Below are positions 1 to 8,680 of a stretch of DNA of 24,177 bases, in pieces. The notes under the pieces were generated by a model, which had not been told where the DNA came from, did no database searches, and saw nothing but the letters and a program-made list of their open reading frames with translations. The translations under genes were made by a program, and so were the position numbers. Source of the DNA: Cerioporus squamosus (Eukaryota; Basidiomycota; Agaricomycetes; Polyporales; Polyporaceae); the NCBI GenBank assembly GCA_022592435.1, contig JABYQS010000414.1, positions 1 through 24,177 of the forward strand. The letters are read 5' to 3'. The stretch's first letter is position 1. Each line of letters starts with the position of its first letter.

Positions 1-320
1 ACGTCGTCGTCTGACTGGAATGAGTCGTGGAGAGTCATACTCGCGTCGTATGCTGTAGGTGGAGGAGACATGTCGATAGAGAAGATGGCGACGGAAAACT
101 GGCATTTATGCGGAGAGACGCCACATACCTCTGCGGAAGCCGGAGGACGCCATAGCCTACAGGTTGCAGAGACAAGCCGCAGCTCTCCCGCACATAAGAA
201 CGGAGATTCAGGAGATGTAGAGTGCATTCTACTCTGGGCCGCGTGTTGACAATTGAAGCAGGACGCGCATAGACATCGATGTCCATACCGTCAGTATCAC
301 TACCATGGTGACGGCGGCGG
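1..320. other. no recognised gene
   Basis: Minus-strand open frames run through this edge of the window, but none shows a recognisable motif or a clear splice structure. It may hold the 3' part or 3' UTR of the hypothetical gene that starts at 995. I see no repeat or RNA gene here. Confidence 0.3.
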
Positions 321-995
321 CTAGGCCGATGCAACGACATGCATTTGTGGACTTCTTGTCTCTCCAGCATCGGGCCAAAGTGTGAGCGCAATGGATAGTG
401 TTGTACAGTGAGAGTGAACAAGAGGAACAGATAGGGCGGGCATAGCGCGTCGCAGGCTGACGCAGAGGACAAGGCGGTACACAAATTCACGACAAGTACA
501 CTGAGCTCGGCTTTTGCCGATCCCGAGGAGCTCTCTCCCGGGTTCCTGCTCTTTGTTCCCATCCTTCCACATCCATCTATCGGAGACCTGCTTAACATCC
601 ACTGAAACGTATCTGCGATGACCGTCAATCTCTTGCTGAGACAACGTGTACTCATGCTTCATCGTCGTCGCCGTCATACCCGAAGGACCTGAGTAACCGT
701 ACGGTAAGCACTCGGATATTGCTTCCACCGCATCCATGTTCTTACCGTTGTTATCCCTCTTTGGCAGCAGGTAGCAGCACATCCTCCATATCCACCGCCA
801 CACCGTCTGGCCTTTCCGGCACAGAGCAGCGTCTACGACCAGTATCGCCTGGGTCATCGGATTGACCCCGGCATGTGCCGCAGCGACCGCCACCGCATAC
901 TTGATGCAGCGCGTGAGCGTCGGAGGGAGGGAGCTCGTCCCGTCGGACTTGTGCAGCTCGCGGTGGAACGAGTGGATGATAGACGAGGAGGCCAT
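321..995 (-). CDS. hypothetical protein, possibly with unresolved 3' introns
   Basis: An uninterrupted 224-codon frame starts at an ATG at 995. I chose this start because a TATATAT box lies 38 nt upstream. I do not recognise the family. Residues 32-57 form an alanine/valine-rich hydrophobic stretch (AVAVAAA ... AILVVDAA) and a Trp/Cys-rich segment follows (VWRWIWRMCCYLL, about residues 65-77), so membrane association is possible but not shown. The region after about residue 165 is Arg/Cys-rich, looks less protein-like, and could be intron or 3' UTR read-through. A different frame opens across 35-655, so the real 3' end may be spliced into it. The start is fairly credible; function is unknown. 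Confidence 0.4.
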   Translation of the reverse strand: MASSSIIHSFHRELHKSDGTSSLPPTLTRCIKYAVAVAAAHAGVNPMTQAILVVDAALCRKGQTVWRWIWRMCCYLLPKRDNNGKNMDAVEAISECLPYGYSGPSGMTATTMKHEYTLSQQEIDGHRRYVSVDVKQVSDRWMWKDGNKEQEPGRELLGIGKSRAQCTCREFVYRLVLCVSLRRAMPALSVPLVHSHCTTLSIALTLWPDAGETRSPQMHVVASA

Positions 996-1032
996 GGTGA
1001 GTTCTGCTACTGGGTTTTGATCTGGCGGACGC

Positions 1033-1039
1033 TATATAT
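1033..1039 (-). promoter_or_regulatory. TATA box of the hypothetical gene at 995
   Basis: TATATAT read on the minus strand, 38 nt upstream of the ATG at 995. The spacing suits a fungal core promoter with a short 5' UTR and supports that start codon. Confidence 0.5.
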
Positions 1040-1751
1040 GCCAGTGTCCGATAACCGGGTGCGCCTCGTTCGTTATCTTCCCACTGTCAGTGTGCGGTCT
1101 ACGATCCTTGGATAGTCACGTTGCCCTCAGGATGTGGTCGGAGGCGCGGGGAGAAGCCCTGGAACGAGAGGCGGCGGTGCGAGGATGTCCTGATATGCGG
1201 CTCTTGTCTCCTGAGATCGAAGACCCGAGAGGGACCGACGAAGACAACCACTGCCTCACGAGTGAGTATATCACGGAGACACAAGCGGCGCAAACAATAA
1301 TGCTCGTTCTTCGGCCATAAAGATCACAGACTCTCAGAACAAAGGTGAGTTTGTGAGAGATCTTGTTGCACCTACCATTTGTCCTCGATGACGCTCATAC
1401 CGTCCCTTGTCATTCAGCGCAAGGTTCAGTCAGGACGTCTGGCAGGGCGTTCTGGACGGTCAGATATCCCCACACAGGTGACTAGATGTACTAGTACATA
1501 CACACAATGGATGTCGAGAAGATACAAGATGGTGGCAATAGGAAGCGAGCCGGGACTGAGTGCAGAGGATAAACTACTAGCTCGCACACAGAGAGAGGGG
1601 AGGGAGAGAGAACGAATCGAACGAAACCAGACATCCTTACCACTACTAACTGCGACGTCCGACGGGTATACGGTCGGCGACACCGACATCAAGACTACAT
1701 CACCAACACACGGGAGCGTCGAGCGCAAACGGCCGCATACAAGCAGGAGCC
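1040..1751. other. intergenic, no supported gene
   Basis: Overlapping open frames on both strands (for example 1379-1990 plus and 1426-2028 minus) are arginine/serine-rich shadows with no motif. The catalytic lobe expected downstream of kinase-like copy A was looked for here and not found. Confidence 0.4.
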
Positions 1752-2826
1752 TCACGCTCCGCAAGCCCCGCCACACCGGCGGGCCGCCACACTGGCAGGA
1801 ACAGGGAGCTCGACCTCTTCCACGAGCACAATCGGCGGCATCTCCACACACCCAGCCGCGCCCGACCCGCACTCGGCATGCATCTCCCTCGTCAACGACT
1901 CGTACGGGAGGTACATCCCATAGAACATGGGACAGTCGACGGGCAAGGGCCGCCCCGCAGCGAGGTACCGCCCGACGGTGTCGCTCATGAACCGTGCCGT
2001 GCTCCGCAGGGCCTTGTGCGCTGCGCACGCTCGCGGGGTGAGCTTCGCGATGACGCGGTTCCGGAGCACCGACCTCGACCGCTCCTTGCCAACATCAACG
2101 TCAACGGCGAGCGACAGGACGGCGTTGCGCTCCGAGGAGCGCGGGGCCCGCGTGACCTGCTCGTCGTCGGAGACGTGCAGGTGCGCGACGCGCGGACAGA
2201 GGCCGGCGCCGCGCTCCAGGACGTCCCAGTCGACGCAGCCGTGAGCGTCCTTGAGGAGCGTGGGGAGGGCGCGGACGTACGCCACGGGCGTGGAGGATAT
2301 GCGGATGTAGTGGACGAAGAGGACATCGGGGAAGTCTGCGGTGAGGAGATCGAGCTTGCGGAGACCGCGCACCTGGAGCGGGCGATGTTCTCCTTGGAGA
2401 CGTTCCGTCGACGGGGTAGATCGCCATGGACTTGATATGAGAGGTCACATCATCGGAGAGATCGTCTTCATCCGTCGACGCCACACTGGAGGGCTCGGGA
2501 TGAGCAGGCGAGGGTTTAATCGAGGAGGGAAGTGTTGCGCCACCGATGGCAGACTCGTCGTCCGGCGGCCGCCACAGTGGTCGGAGTGCGGGCATCCCGG
2601 GCAGCGACGTTGGCCTTCAGCTCCTTGTAGAGCTCAGCGATTTCATCAGCCAACTCCGCCACATGCTGGGGAGCCTTGGGACGAACGGATGATGAGGAAC
2701 TCGGAGAGGAAAGCCTCTCGGAAACACCGTGAGGGCGTCGGACAGAGTATCCGTGACAGTCTCGGAGGTGCGCCGGCGGAAGCGTGCGCGGAGGGACGAG
2801 AAGACTGGCAGCTTCAAGGCGAGCAT
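1752..2826 (-). pseudogene. kinase-like family copy A, N-lobe only, broken frame
   Basis: This is a member of the same lineage-specific family as the copies at 3400-4514 and 12691-14253. The ATG at 2826 lies 62 nt below a TATAAAG box. Frame pieces in order: a start segment (MLALKLPVFSSL); a helical piece near 2660-2560 (AELADEIAELYKELKANVAARDAR); an acidic linker near 2560-2420 (STDEDDLSDDV); then 2372-1752 with AYVRALP, VAHLHVSDD, VIAKL and a hinge-like block MFYGMYLPYE followed by PPIVLVEE. The last blocks align by eye with YVRKLP, VAHLRMSS, VIAKAA, KFYGYYVPYE and SPILLMED of copy C. The frame changes at least twice between 2620 and 2380, through introns or indels I could not resolve. The protein stops about 20 residues after the hinge, so no catalytic loop or DFG is encoded. 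Probably a truncated pseudogene; a short N-lobe protein is the alternative. Confidence 0.5.
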
Positions 2827-2887
2827 CGTGGCGTAAAAGCAGAAGTCAGCAAGTACACAGATCCTGGCAAGACAAGGAACAATTCCT

Positions 2888-2894
2888 CTTTATA
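2888..2894 (-). promoter_or_regulatory. TATA box of kinase-like copy A
   Basis: TATAAAG on the minus strand, 62 nt upstream of the ATG at 2826. It supports transcription start near 2860 and use of that ATG. Confidence 0.5.
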
Positions 2895-3399
2895 CTCGCC
2901 GCGAGCTCGGGCGCCTGCCTGGAATCATGAGCGTCCGCCCGCCTGTTGAGTGCGAAACCGAGAACTTCTGCGTGGATCGTATGCAGTGCGTCGAAGAGCA
3001 TCATTTCTGGCCTTGAGGTACCGGGACCTTGCGCACGGACGCACTCGACGACTCGGCGAGGCAAGAGGACGTCGATGGGAGGATGCCTGAGCGAGAAGAA
3101 TGCGGAAAGTGAGATTGAACCGATATGATGGAGAAGCACCACGAAGCTGTGGTCTCACTTGCCTGAGAAGAGAGAAGGAACTAGGGCGCCGGCATGGTGG
3201 TCGTTCAGTAGAAAGATCTACGCACCGCCCGCGGAGCCCCAGAGCGCTCGCCGAGGAGCACGCTCCGTTATGCGTGCACATGCCGCGCACTAGTCCGGAA
3301 ACACCATACAAGGGTGAACATGATGTTATACTCGCAGCTGCCTCAACTCATGAAGAGAAACCACAACAAGCAGGAAAGAAGTGATAGTCCGAGTCGGAG
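2895..3399. other. intergenic, no supported gene
   Basis: Between kinase-like copies A and B. Short frames on both strands (2925-3311 minus, 3100-3384 plus) are basic and motif-free. Nothing repeated or RNA-like seen. Confidence 0.4.
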
Positions 3400-4514
3400 T
3401 CAAGCGTGAAACTCCACTGCACCTTCTCGCTTATACAGAACTATCCGACCTAGACGTATACAACTCGTTAGGGACGGTGTCTCGGATGAGGATATCAGGA
3501 ATAATACGCACCTCCTCCGTCGTTTCCGCGGTGGCGAGGCGATAGTCGCGTCAACAGAATCCACGCCGGCGAGGGAAGCGCTCCTGGGGAGCCTCCCGCC
3601 AAGAACGATGGGCGAGCTCTCCATGCACAACCCGTCCCGACACTTGAGGTGTAGCTGTCCCGTAGTGCATCTGCAACCACTGGGGAGATATACCATGCTC
3701 GGACTCGGATCGTCCGAGCTCCCGACCGCATCCCGGTTGCACAGGATGTCGTATTCGGCGCAAGCAGACTCGCTACTCAACCTGGTCGTTATCACTTTGG
3801 CGGTCCTCACCTCGCCGTCGGGTGCGACGAAGGTGAACCTGGACCAAGTTCTTGCCTCGAAGTGCCGTGTGCGTACGTCCGTGTCCTCCTGGCTACCTAT
3901 GTGGAGATGGGCCACAGGCAAGCCGTCGTCCACAACCATGTCGGCATCTCCGTCTAGATATGTCGAGTGTGCGGAGATGTGGCGAACGTAGAGCACCGGA
4001 ACCGGGAGATCTGCTCGCAGTGCACATACAGATGGAGCGGGCACTCGGACCAGGGGATCAGCCTCCTGAGGTGGTGTAGGCCCTGCGTGTCGAAATGCTC
4101 GGCGTTCTCTTTGGCGACCTTGGCGTACAGGGGATACATCGACGCCGCGAGCTTCAGGGTCGTAGCTGAGACGTCTAGAGATCGCACTGACTCCGAAACG
4201 TGGACCGCATATGGTGCAGGATCGCGGTGCGCGCCACAGTAGGTGCCGTCGGGGTGGTTGGAGCGACGAGAACACATCCCGTTCGACGATCCGCGTTTCC
4301 TCTTGCGAGACGCGAGGGCGACTTCGTCTAGAGCAGGCCTGAGGTCCACCGCGAAAGTGAAGAGCGGCCCTGCTGAGACATGGTGCTGTAAGGGCGCAGG
4401 GTAGAGTGGTGATATGACGGAGTCGGGGTGAGAGGCGACATGCGCCACATTAAGTTGGCGATGACTGGGAGGAGCGTAGACACCCGGGAAAGGACGCGGT
4501 AAGGAGTGGTGCAT
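3400..4514 (-). pseudogene. kinase-like family copy B, frameshifted and lacking the C-lobe
   Basis: The proposed start is the ATG at 4514, 42 nt below a TATATAT box. The first frame runs to about 4010 and holds an RKRKRG cluster, a long helical region (LYAKVAKENAEHF) and LIPWSECPLHLYVHCEQ. Homology then continues in a different frame (3400-4275) with PVLYVRHISAHS, VAHLHIGS, a beta-rich piece WSRFTFVAPDGEVRTAKV, SACAEYDIL and finally MESSPIVL. Neither frame alone carries the family pattern, and the switch near 4005-4025 corresponds to one missing base rather than any intron with usable splice sites. Copy C has YVRKLP, VAHLRMSS and SPILLMED at matching points. After SPIVL the protein runs into a basic, low-quality tail to the stop at 3400, so the catalytic loop and DFG are missing, as in copy A. 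Most likely a pseudogene. Confidence 0.5.
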
Positions 4515-4555
4515 ATTGCAGACGAGGTTCTGAGGAGGACATGGCAGAGAATACG

Positions 4556-4562
4556 ATATATA
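4556..4562 (-). promoter_or_regulatory. TATA box of kinase-like copy B
   Basis: TATATAT on the minus strand, 42 nt upstream of the ATG at 4514, and the basis for choosing that start over later in-frame ATGs. Confidence 0.45.
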
Positions 4563-5466
4563 CTCACAGCCGATGTGCTCTGAGGGCGTGCCAAAGCGAG
4601 GGCGCCAGGAAAGAACCATCACCAGTCTCCTGCCATCTTTGTCCCCATTCACAATCGCTTGGACGCCCCAAGAGTAGTGGCCTCAATGGCTGTGAAGCGA
4701 TGATTGGGGGTGTTTTTGAGACGTATGTTCCTCAGTATCTTGCGCAGAAGCTGGGCGGACTGATGAGCAGGCCTTCGTCGATGTCCAAGCGCGCAGCAGG
4801 AGACGAGGAGGAGCTGTTATTATCGTCAATCCATCCGAGATGTGTGGTCGTGATCGCCGAGCAAGAGGCGTTTAAGGTATCAGGACGCTGCATGATTAAA
4901 GGTCCTAGTCAGGTCCAAGTCAGAGATGGGCAGTCGCAGCACAGAGAGTCTACCCCGTCGTGACTCAGGCTGGAGACCCGAAAGTCGACTGAGACGGAGG
5001 ACCACTGGCCAGGAAGTTTGCGCTTAAAACCTGCACACCAAGACGTTGCCATCTCTGAGTTCGTCGTTATCGAAAGCCTCAGAGAGTAATACTAAGAGAA
5101 GGAGGAAGAGGAGGAGAAGGGGAAGGAGGTCCCGAGGAGGAGGAGGAGGAGGAGGACGTCGTCGTGGTCGCACAGGCGTTATCGGCCAAAGTCGGCGCTG
5201 GCCTCGGGCGCTCCGAACGCCCCCGCGCGCGAATGACCTCCTCCCCAACTTCCTCTGATTTCGATTCCTCGCGTCTCCCAGCCAGTGTTTCGCTTGATCT
5301 GGCTGGTGGTGGTGAGGTGCTAGCGGGCTTCTATTCGTTCGTGAGGAGACGTCTCTCCGTCAATGTATAAGCACTAGTATGTATCGCAGATGTTCGGTTC
5401 AACCATTTGTACGACGCTACTTAGGCCGTTCATTCTGGTAGTGTACAGTGCCGGCAGCACAAGAGG
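4563..5466. other. intergenic with a low-complexity tract
   Basis: A plus frame at 4541-4963 contains a modestly protein-like piece (MIGGVFETYVPQYLAQKLGG, from 4700) but no recognisable family, promoter or splice structure. The rest is the purine tract at 5094-5156 and the 3' flank of the esterase gene. Confidence 0.35.
5094..5156. repeat. purine-rich GGA/GAG low-complexity tract
   Basis: An almost pure A/G strand of about 63 nt built from AGG/GAG/GAA triplets, broken only by a TCCC at 5130-5133. It makes spurious Arg/Gly or Leu/Pro-rich frames on either strand. Long homopurine runs of this type can adopt triplex or non-B DNA. Confidence 0.7.
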
Positions 5467-7795
5467 TCAAAAGGGGAATCGCAGGCTGAGGTCGAGGAGT
5501 GCCTCCGTCCCAGCCATGCGCTCCGTATCTGCCGTGATGTCGAGTGGGATGGTTCCATCGTTGAACTGGAGCGTCGGTCGAGCGGATGTATTGTATGGAG
5601 GCCAATGGAAGACCGACGAGTTGCCGTTCGGATCGAGATGACGGACGAAACGGATAAAGTAGTCCGTCATGTCCCCAGGGCCGAATGCGTTGAGGAGGTC
5701 TGTTCCGTGGGCCTACGATGGTCTATCAACACAACGCCGATGTGAGTACTACCACTGAGAACTCACATAGCCTATACCGGAGAGGCTCGTGCGTGCGCTC
5801 ACTGCCAGCAGCAACGGTGACTGAGGGTCAGCGAAGACAAAGAGCATCAGGACAAGACTGCGTACGCACGGAAGCTGTATGTGGCCTGCGTTGACGAGAA
5901 CCTGTCGAGAAGCTGGCGGCGAGGAGCGTGGAAGAACCAATCCCCTTGGATGGCCGCAATCCACTTATACTGGGACGTGAAGGCTTCCGTCGTGCCTGTA
6001 CCAAACGGCGAGCCCTCGGCAGGGTCGGAACAATAGAGCTTCAGGATCTTCTCGAGGTCGCCGGAAGACGCGCCGGGGAACCAGATTGTCTTTAGGTAGT
6101 CAGTGAGTTCTTGCTGTGTCCTGAAGGGTCGTGTCAGCCAGGACGGAGTAGTTGCCTGTCAACGCACGTAATGTTCAGATTCCCGAATGAGAACAGGGTG
6201 CCTTCATCTTGTACGTCGCCTGGCGAAGGTGTCATAGCTGTGCATCATTAACGGCTATGGAGCGAACGACATACCGATGATGAACGGGACGTTCGCCAGG
6301 ATCCCGCGCTCGACGAGCTTTTGAGGGCCGTGTGTGACGAAGACCCCATCTGCATGCGGCATCCATGGCATAGCAAGACCCTACGAGCCCGATCAGGTGC
6401 TGCATCACACGAATCAAGTTATGTCCACACCTGGAAGCCGTTGGCCGAAGGGGTGTTGTTCGCGGCGGCGAGGAGACTCTCGGCCGGCACAGTCCGCAAG
6501 CAAGCAAGGGTATCGCTCGCGCCCGAGCATCCGACCTGCTGGACGACGAGGTCATACGTTCCCTGCACGTCCGCGTCCGTCACTTCCCCGGTCGGGACTG
6601 AGGATCCCGAGCTCATGATGCCAGCGCGGAAGAGGCCATCCGGGTTCCCATCATTCGCGGACAGCTGGAAGAACACGGACATGGAGCCTGCGCTCTCTCC
6701 CCAGCTAAGCATATCGCGACAGAGTGAGTTCCAGACACGGTCATACGCGGGAAAAAACGGCTTGCATGGTCACTTTCTTGGGATCTCCTCCGAATGAGGG
6801 TATGAACTTCTGCACCCAGCGAAGGGCTGTTCGTTCTGCAAAGGGAACATTCCTCTAAGCGCCGAGGTCAGGGGGGAAAGTAGAAAGGGAAATCTCACGA
6901 TCGTGCAGACCCAGGTTTCCCATTTCAGCTTCCTTGACTTCTCGACCACCCAGGAAGCCGAACGCATGGATGCTGCAGAGGAAGCATCAGACGAGTGAGA
7001 GCTCGCAGGCATGAAGTAGAAGGTAGGCCTTACCGATAGTTCACGGCCACCCAGATCACAGGTTCTCCGATGTCGATAGACCGCTGAACGATGAGTGGCC
7101 CGTTATACTTCGCCCTGTTTGTATCTCAGTACTTGCGAATGCTTGAGTTGAATGCCACTCACATGGCATTTGACCCGTCTGCGAAGGCGCCTCCGTACAT
7201 CCACTCAAAGTCCCAGGGTGAATTCTGTGGCGGCGGCGCTCGAGACGGTCGGAGATACGCACGAATAGAACGGGAAGCTTCTCATGCGGGGAGACTTCGG
7301 CTGGGCGGATGATGTTGAGATTCAGACCTGTGAATGATTGAGTTAGTGAGGGGCAGGAACGAGCGGATTGGTCAACTGACAGTCTTCGCTCTGCGGGACG
7401 TCCACGTTTGTGTCGAACACCGTGCCGAGGATCTGCAGTCCCTCCAACACCTCGGACGGTATGTCGGGGCCGAGAGGAGCAGCTTGCTGGATGCATTGGT
7501 TCCCGAACGCGGTTGCGTCGATTGTCTCGTTGTAGGAATCGATCAGCTGGGGGAGGCGAAGGCGAAGATCTCCGACTCTAAATGATTCGAGTTAGCTTTC
7601 CGCAGTTCAACACCAGCAGAGAGTCACTCACGGAGCATGCGCATACGGAACCCCCAAGAAGCTCTCTGTCGAACCTTGGGTTGCTCCGACTACGGTCGCC
7701 TTATCGAGCTGTACATGCGAGCTGCCTTGATTCTGGAGGGCGCTGGCGACCCAAATCTGGAGAAGAAATGTCGCGCTCCACGCAAGGACGACCAT
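5467..7795 (-). CDS. secreted type-B carboxylesterase/lipase, copy 1 (13 exons, 551 aa)
   Basis: An alpha/beta-hydrolase of the Candida rugosa lipase/cholinesterase class, expected to hydrolyse carboxylic esters outside the cell. Exons read on the minus strand: 7795-7632, 7577-7381, 7327-7263, 7203-7163, 7114-7034, 6972-6899, 6835-6766, 6704-6431, 6380-6275, 6219-6168, 6120-5870, 5801-5767, 5712-5467. They join in one frame of 551 codons plus TGA. The N-terminus is a signal-peptide-like hydrophobic segment, then FLGVPYAHAP. The oxyanion segment is YGGAF (145-149), the nucleophile elbow WGESAGS puts Ser at 235, the acid is Glu363 in QDEGTLF, and the base is His472 in AHGTDL. Spacing matches the family. 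Introns are 47-74 nt; the intron before the GESAG exon (6765-6705) starts with GC, not GT. Every junction corresponds to one in the gene at 8681-11044. Substrate cannot be told. Confidence 0.92.
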
Positions 7796-7860
7796 ACCGG
7801 CGCTGCTAGTAGTCGAGAGTCGGCGATTGGTGGGCCCGGGCAGTCATCGCGGACTCCTGC

Positions 7861-7867
7861 TATATAT
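7861..7867 (-). promoter_or_regulatory. TATA box of esterase copy 1
   Basis: TATATA on the minus strand, 66 nt upstream of the ATG at 7795. The flanks (CTGC on the plus strand before it) are shared with the TATA region of esterase copy 2, so the core promoter was duplicated with the gene. Confidence 0.55.
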
Positions 7868-7949
7868 CAGCTGTGCGGAGGAGAAGGGGGTGAGACCGTC
7901 CTTTCTGGCGAGTCCCTGCTGTGTGATCCGGAGGGTCTCGGAGGGTGTC

Positions 7950-8470
7950 CATGAGTCATCGAGGTTATATGAAACATGCAACAGACCTCTTCAGCGCCGA
8001 GTATATGGGGTGACAAAGCCTGAAATTGAGAACGCAAACGTCGTGATTGAGTCGAAAGCACCATCTCGTACTTCTGGGTTGAAGTACACGTACATAATCT
8101 TCAAGTTACTGGCCGGCGCAAGAGCAGCTGGGGTGAATGAGAAGTCACAACGGGGAACGCGAACTGAGCGACGTGAGCTCGTTAGTCCCGACCATCCGCT
8201 CTTCGATGTCCACTGCTAGTTTGTCCTGAGTCCTAACTCTCCGTCATAGCGAGTGGACGACGTACCTTGTGTAACTTGCAGCTTGGCTTCCGCACACGGA
8301 CTCCGGGTCACCCAGACCATAGATTGAGGCTGCACTGAGTACTATCTTTCGGGCCCCCGCAGAACATCAATTTCAAGGTCGCACAGCTCTTATTGCGCAT
8401 CGCAGGCGGCAAGGAGGAAGAAGAGTGCTGTTGTGCTGGCGGCCTGGCGCTCCAGTACTGCTCGCGTGCG
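7950..8470 (-). pseudogene. possible remnant of a small secreted-protein gene
   Basis: Between the two esterases, minus-strand pieces look coding but do not form one gene. Around 8450-8395 a hydrophobic segment resembles a signal peptide (TTALFFLLAAC) but has no ATG in frame. Around 8345-8270 another piece reads SAASIYGLGDPESVCGSQAA and ends at a good donor (GTACGT). Around 8140-8075 is DFSFTPAALAPASNLKI, followed by a GTACGT...TTTCAG intron-like segment. I cannot join them in phase and do not recognise a family. It could equally be leader and intron sequence of an unmodelled gene, or chance. The rest of 7868-8680 shows nothing else. Confidence 0.2.
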
Positions 8471-8680
8471 GGATAGCCACGTGGCATACGGGCCGACCCT
8501 CCGATAGCTTCACCTTCTCACCTGCGGCCGAGTGTATGTTCTCATCCTCTCGTTTGCTGCTCAGCAGTCTCTGAAAAAATCTGGGTATAGATTACAACCG
8601 GAAGGTTCGATCAAGAATCGCCGGCGACGCGACACCGTGGTACATCCAACTGCTCTGGGTACACCGGCCGCAATGCGAAG

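Noticed and set aside
1878..2949. Plus-strand proteins opposite kinase-like copy A
   Set aside because: Arg/Gly-rich antisense shadows of a GC-rich coding region on the other strand.
4006..4024. A 19-nt GTATGT...GCAG intron in kinase-like copy B
   Set aside because: Far shorter than any other intron here and removal leads to the wrong frame.
5046..5370. Small Arg/Gly-rich or Leu-rich protein across the purine tract
   Set aside because: Composition comes entirely from the low-complexity tract.
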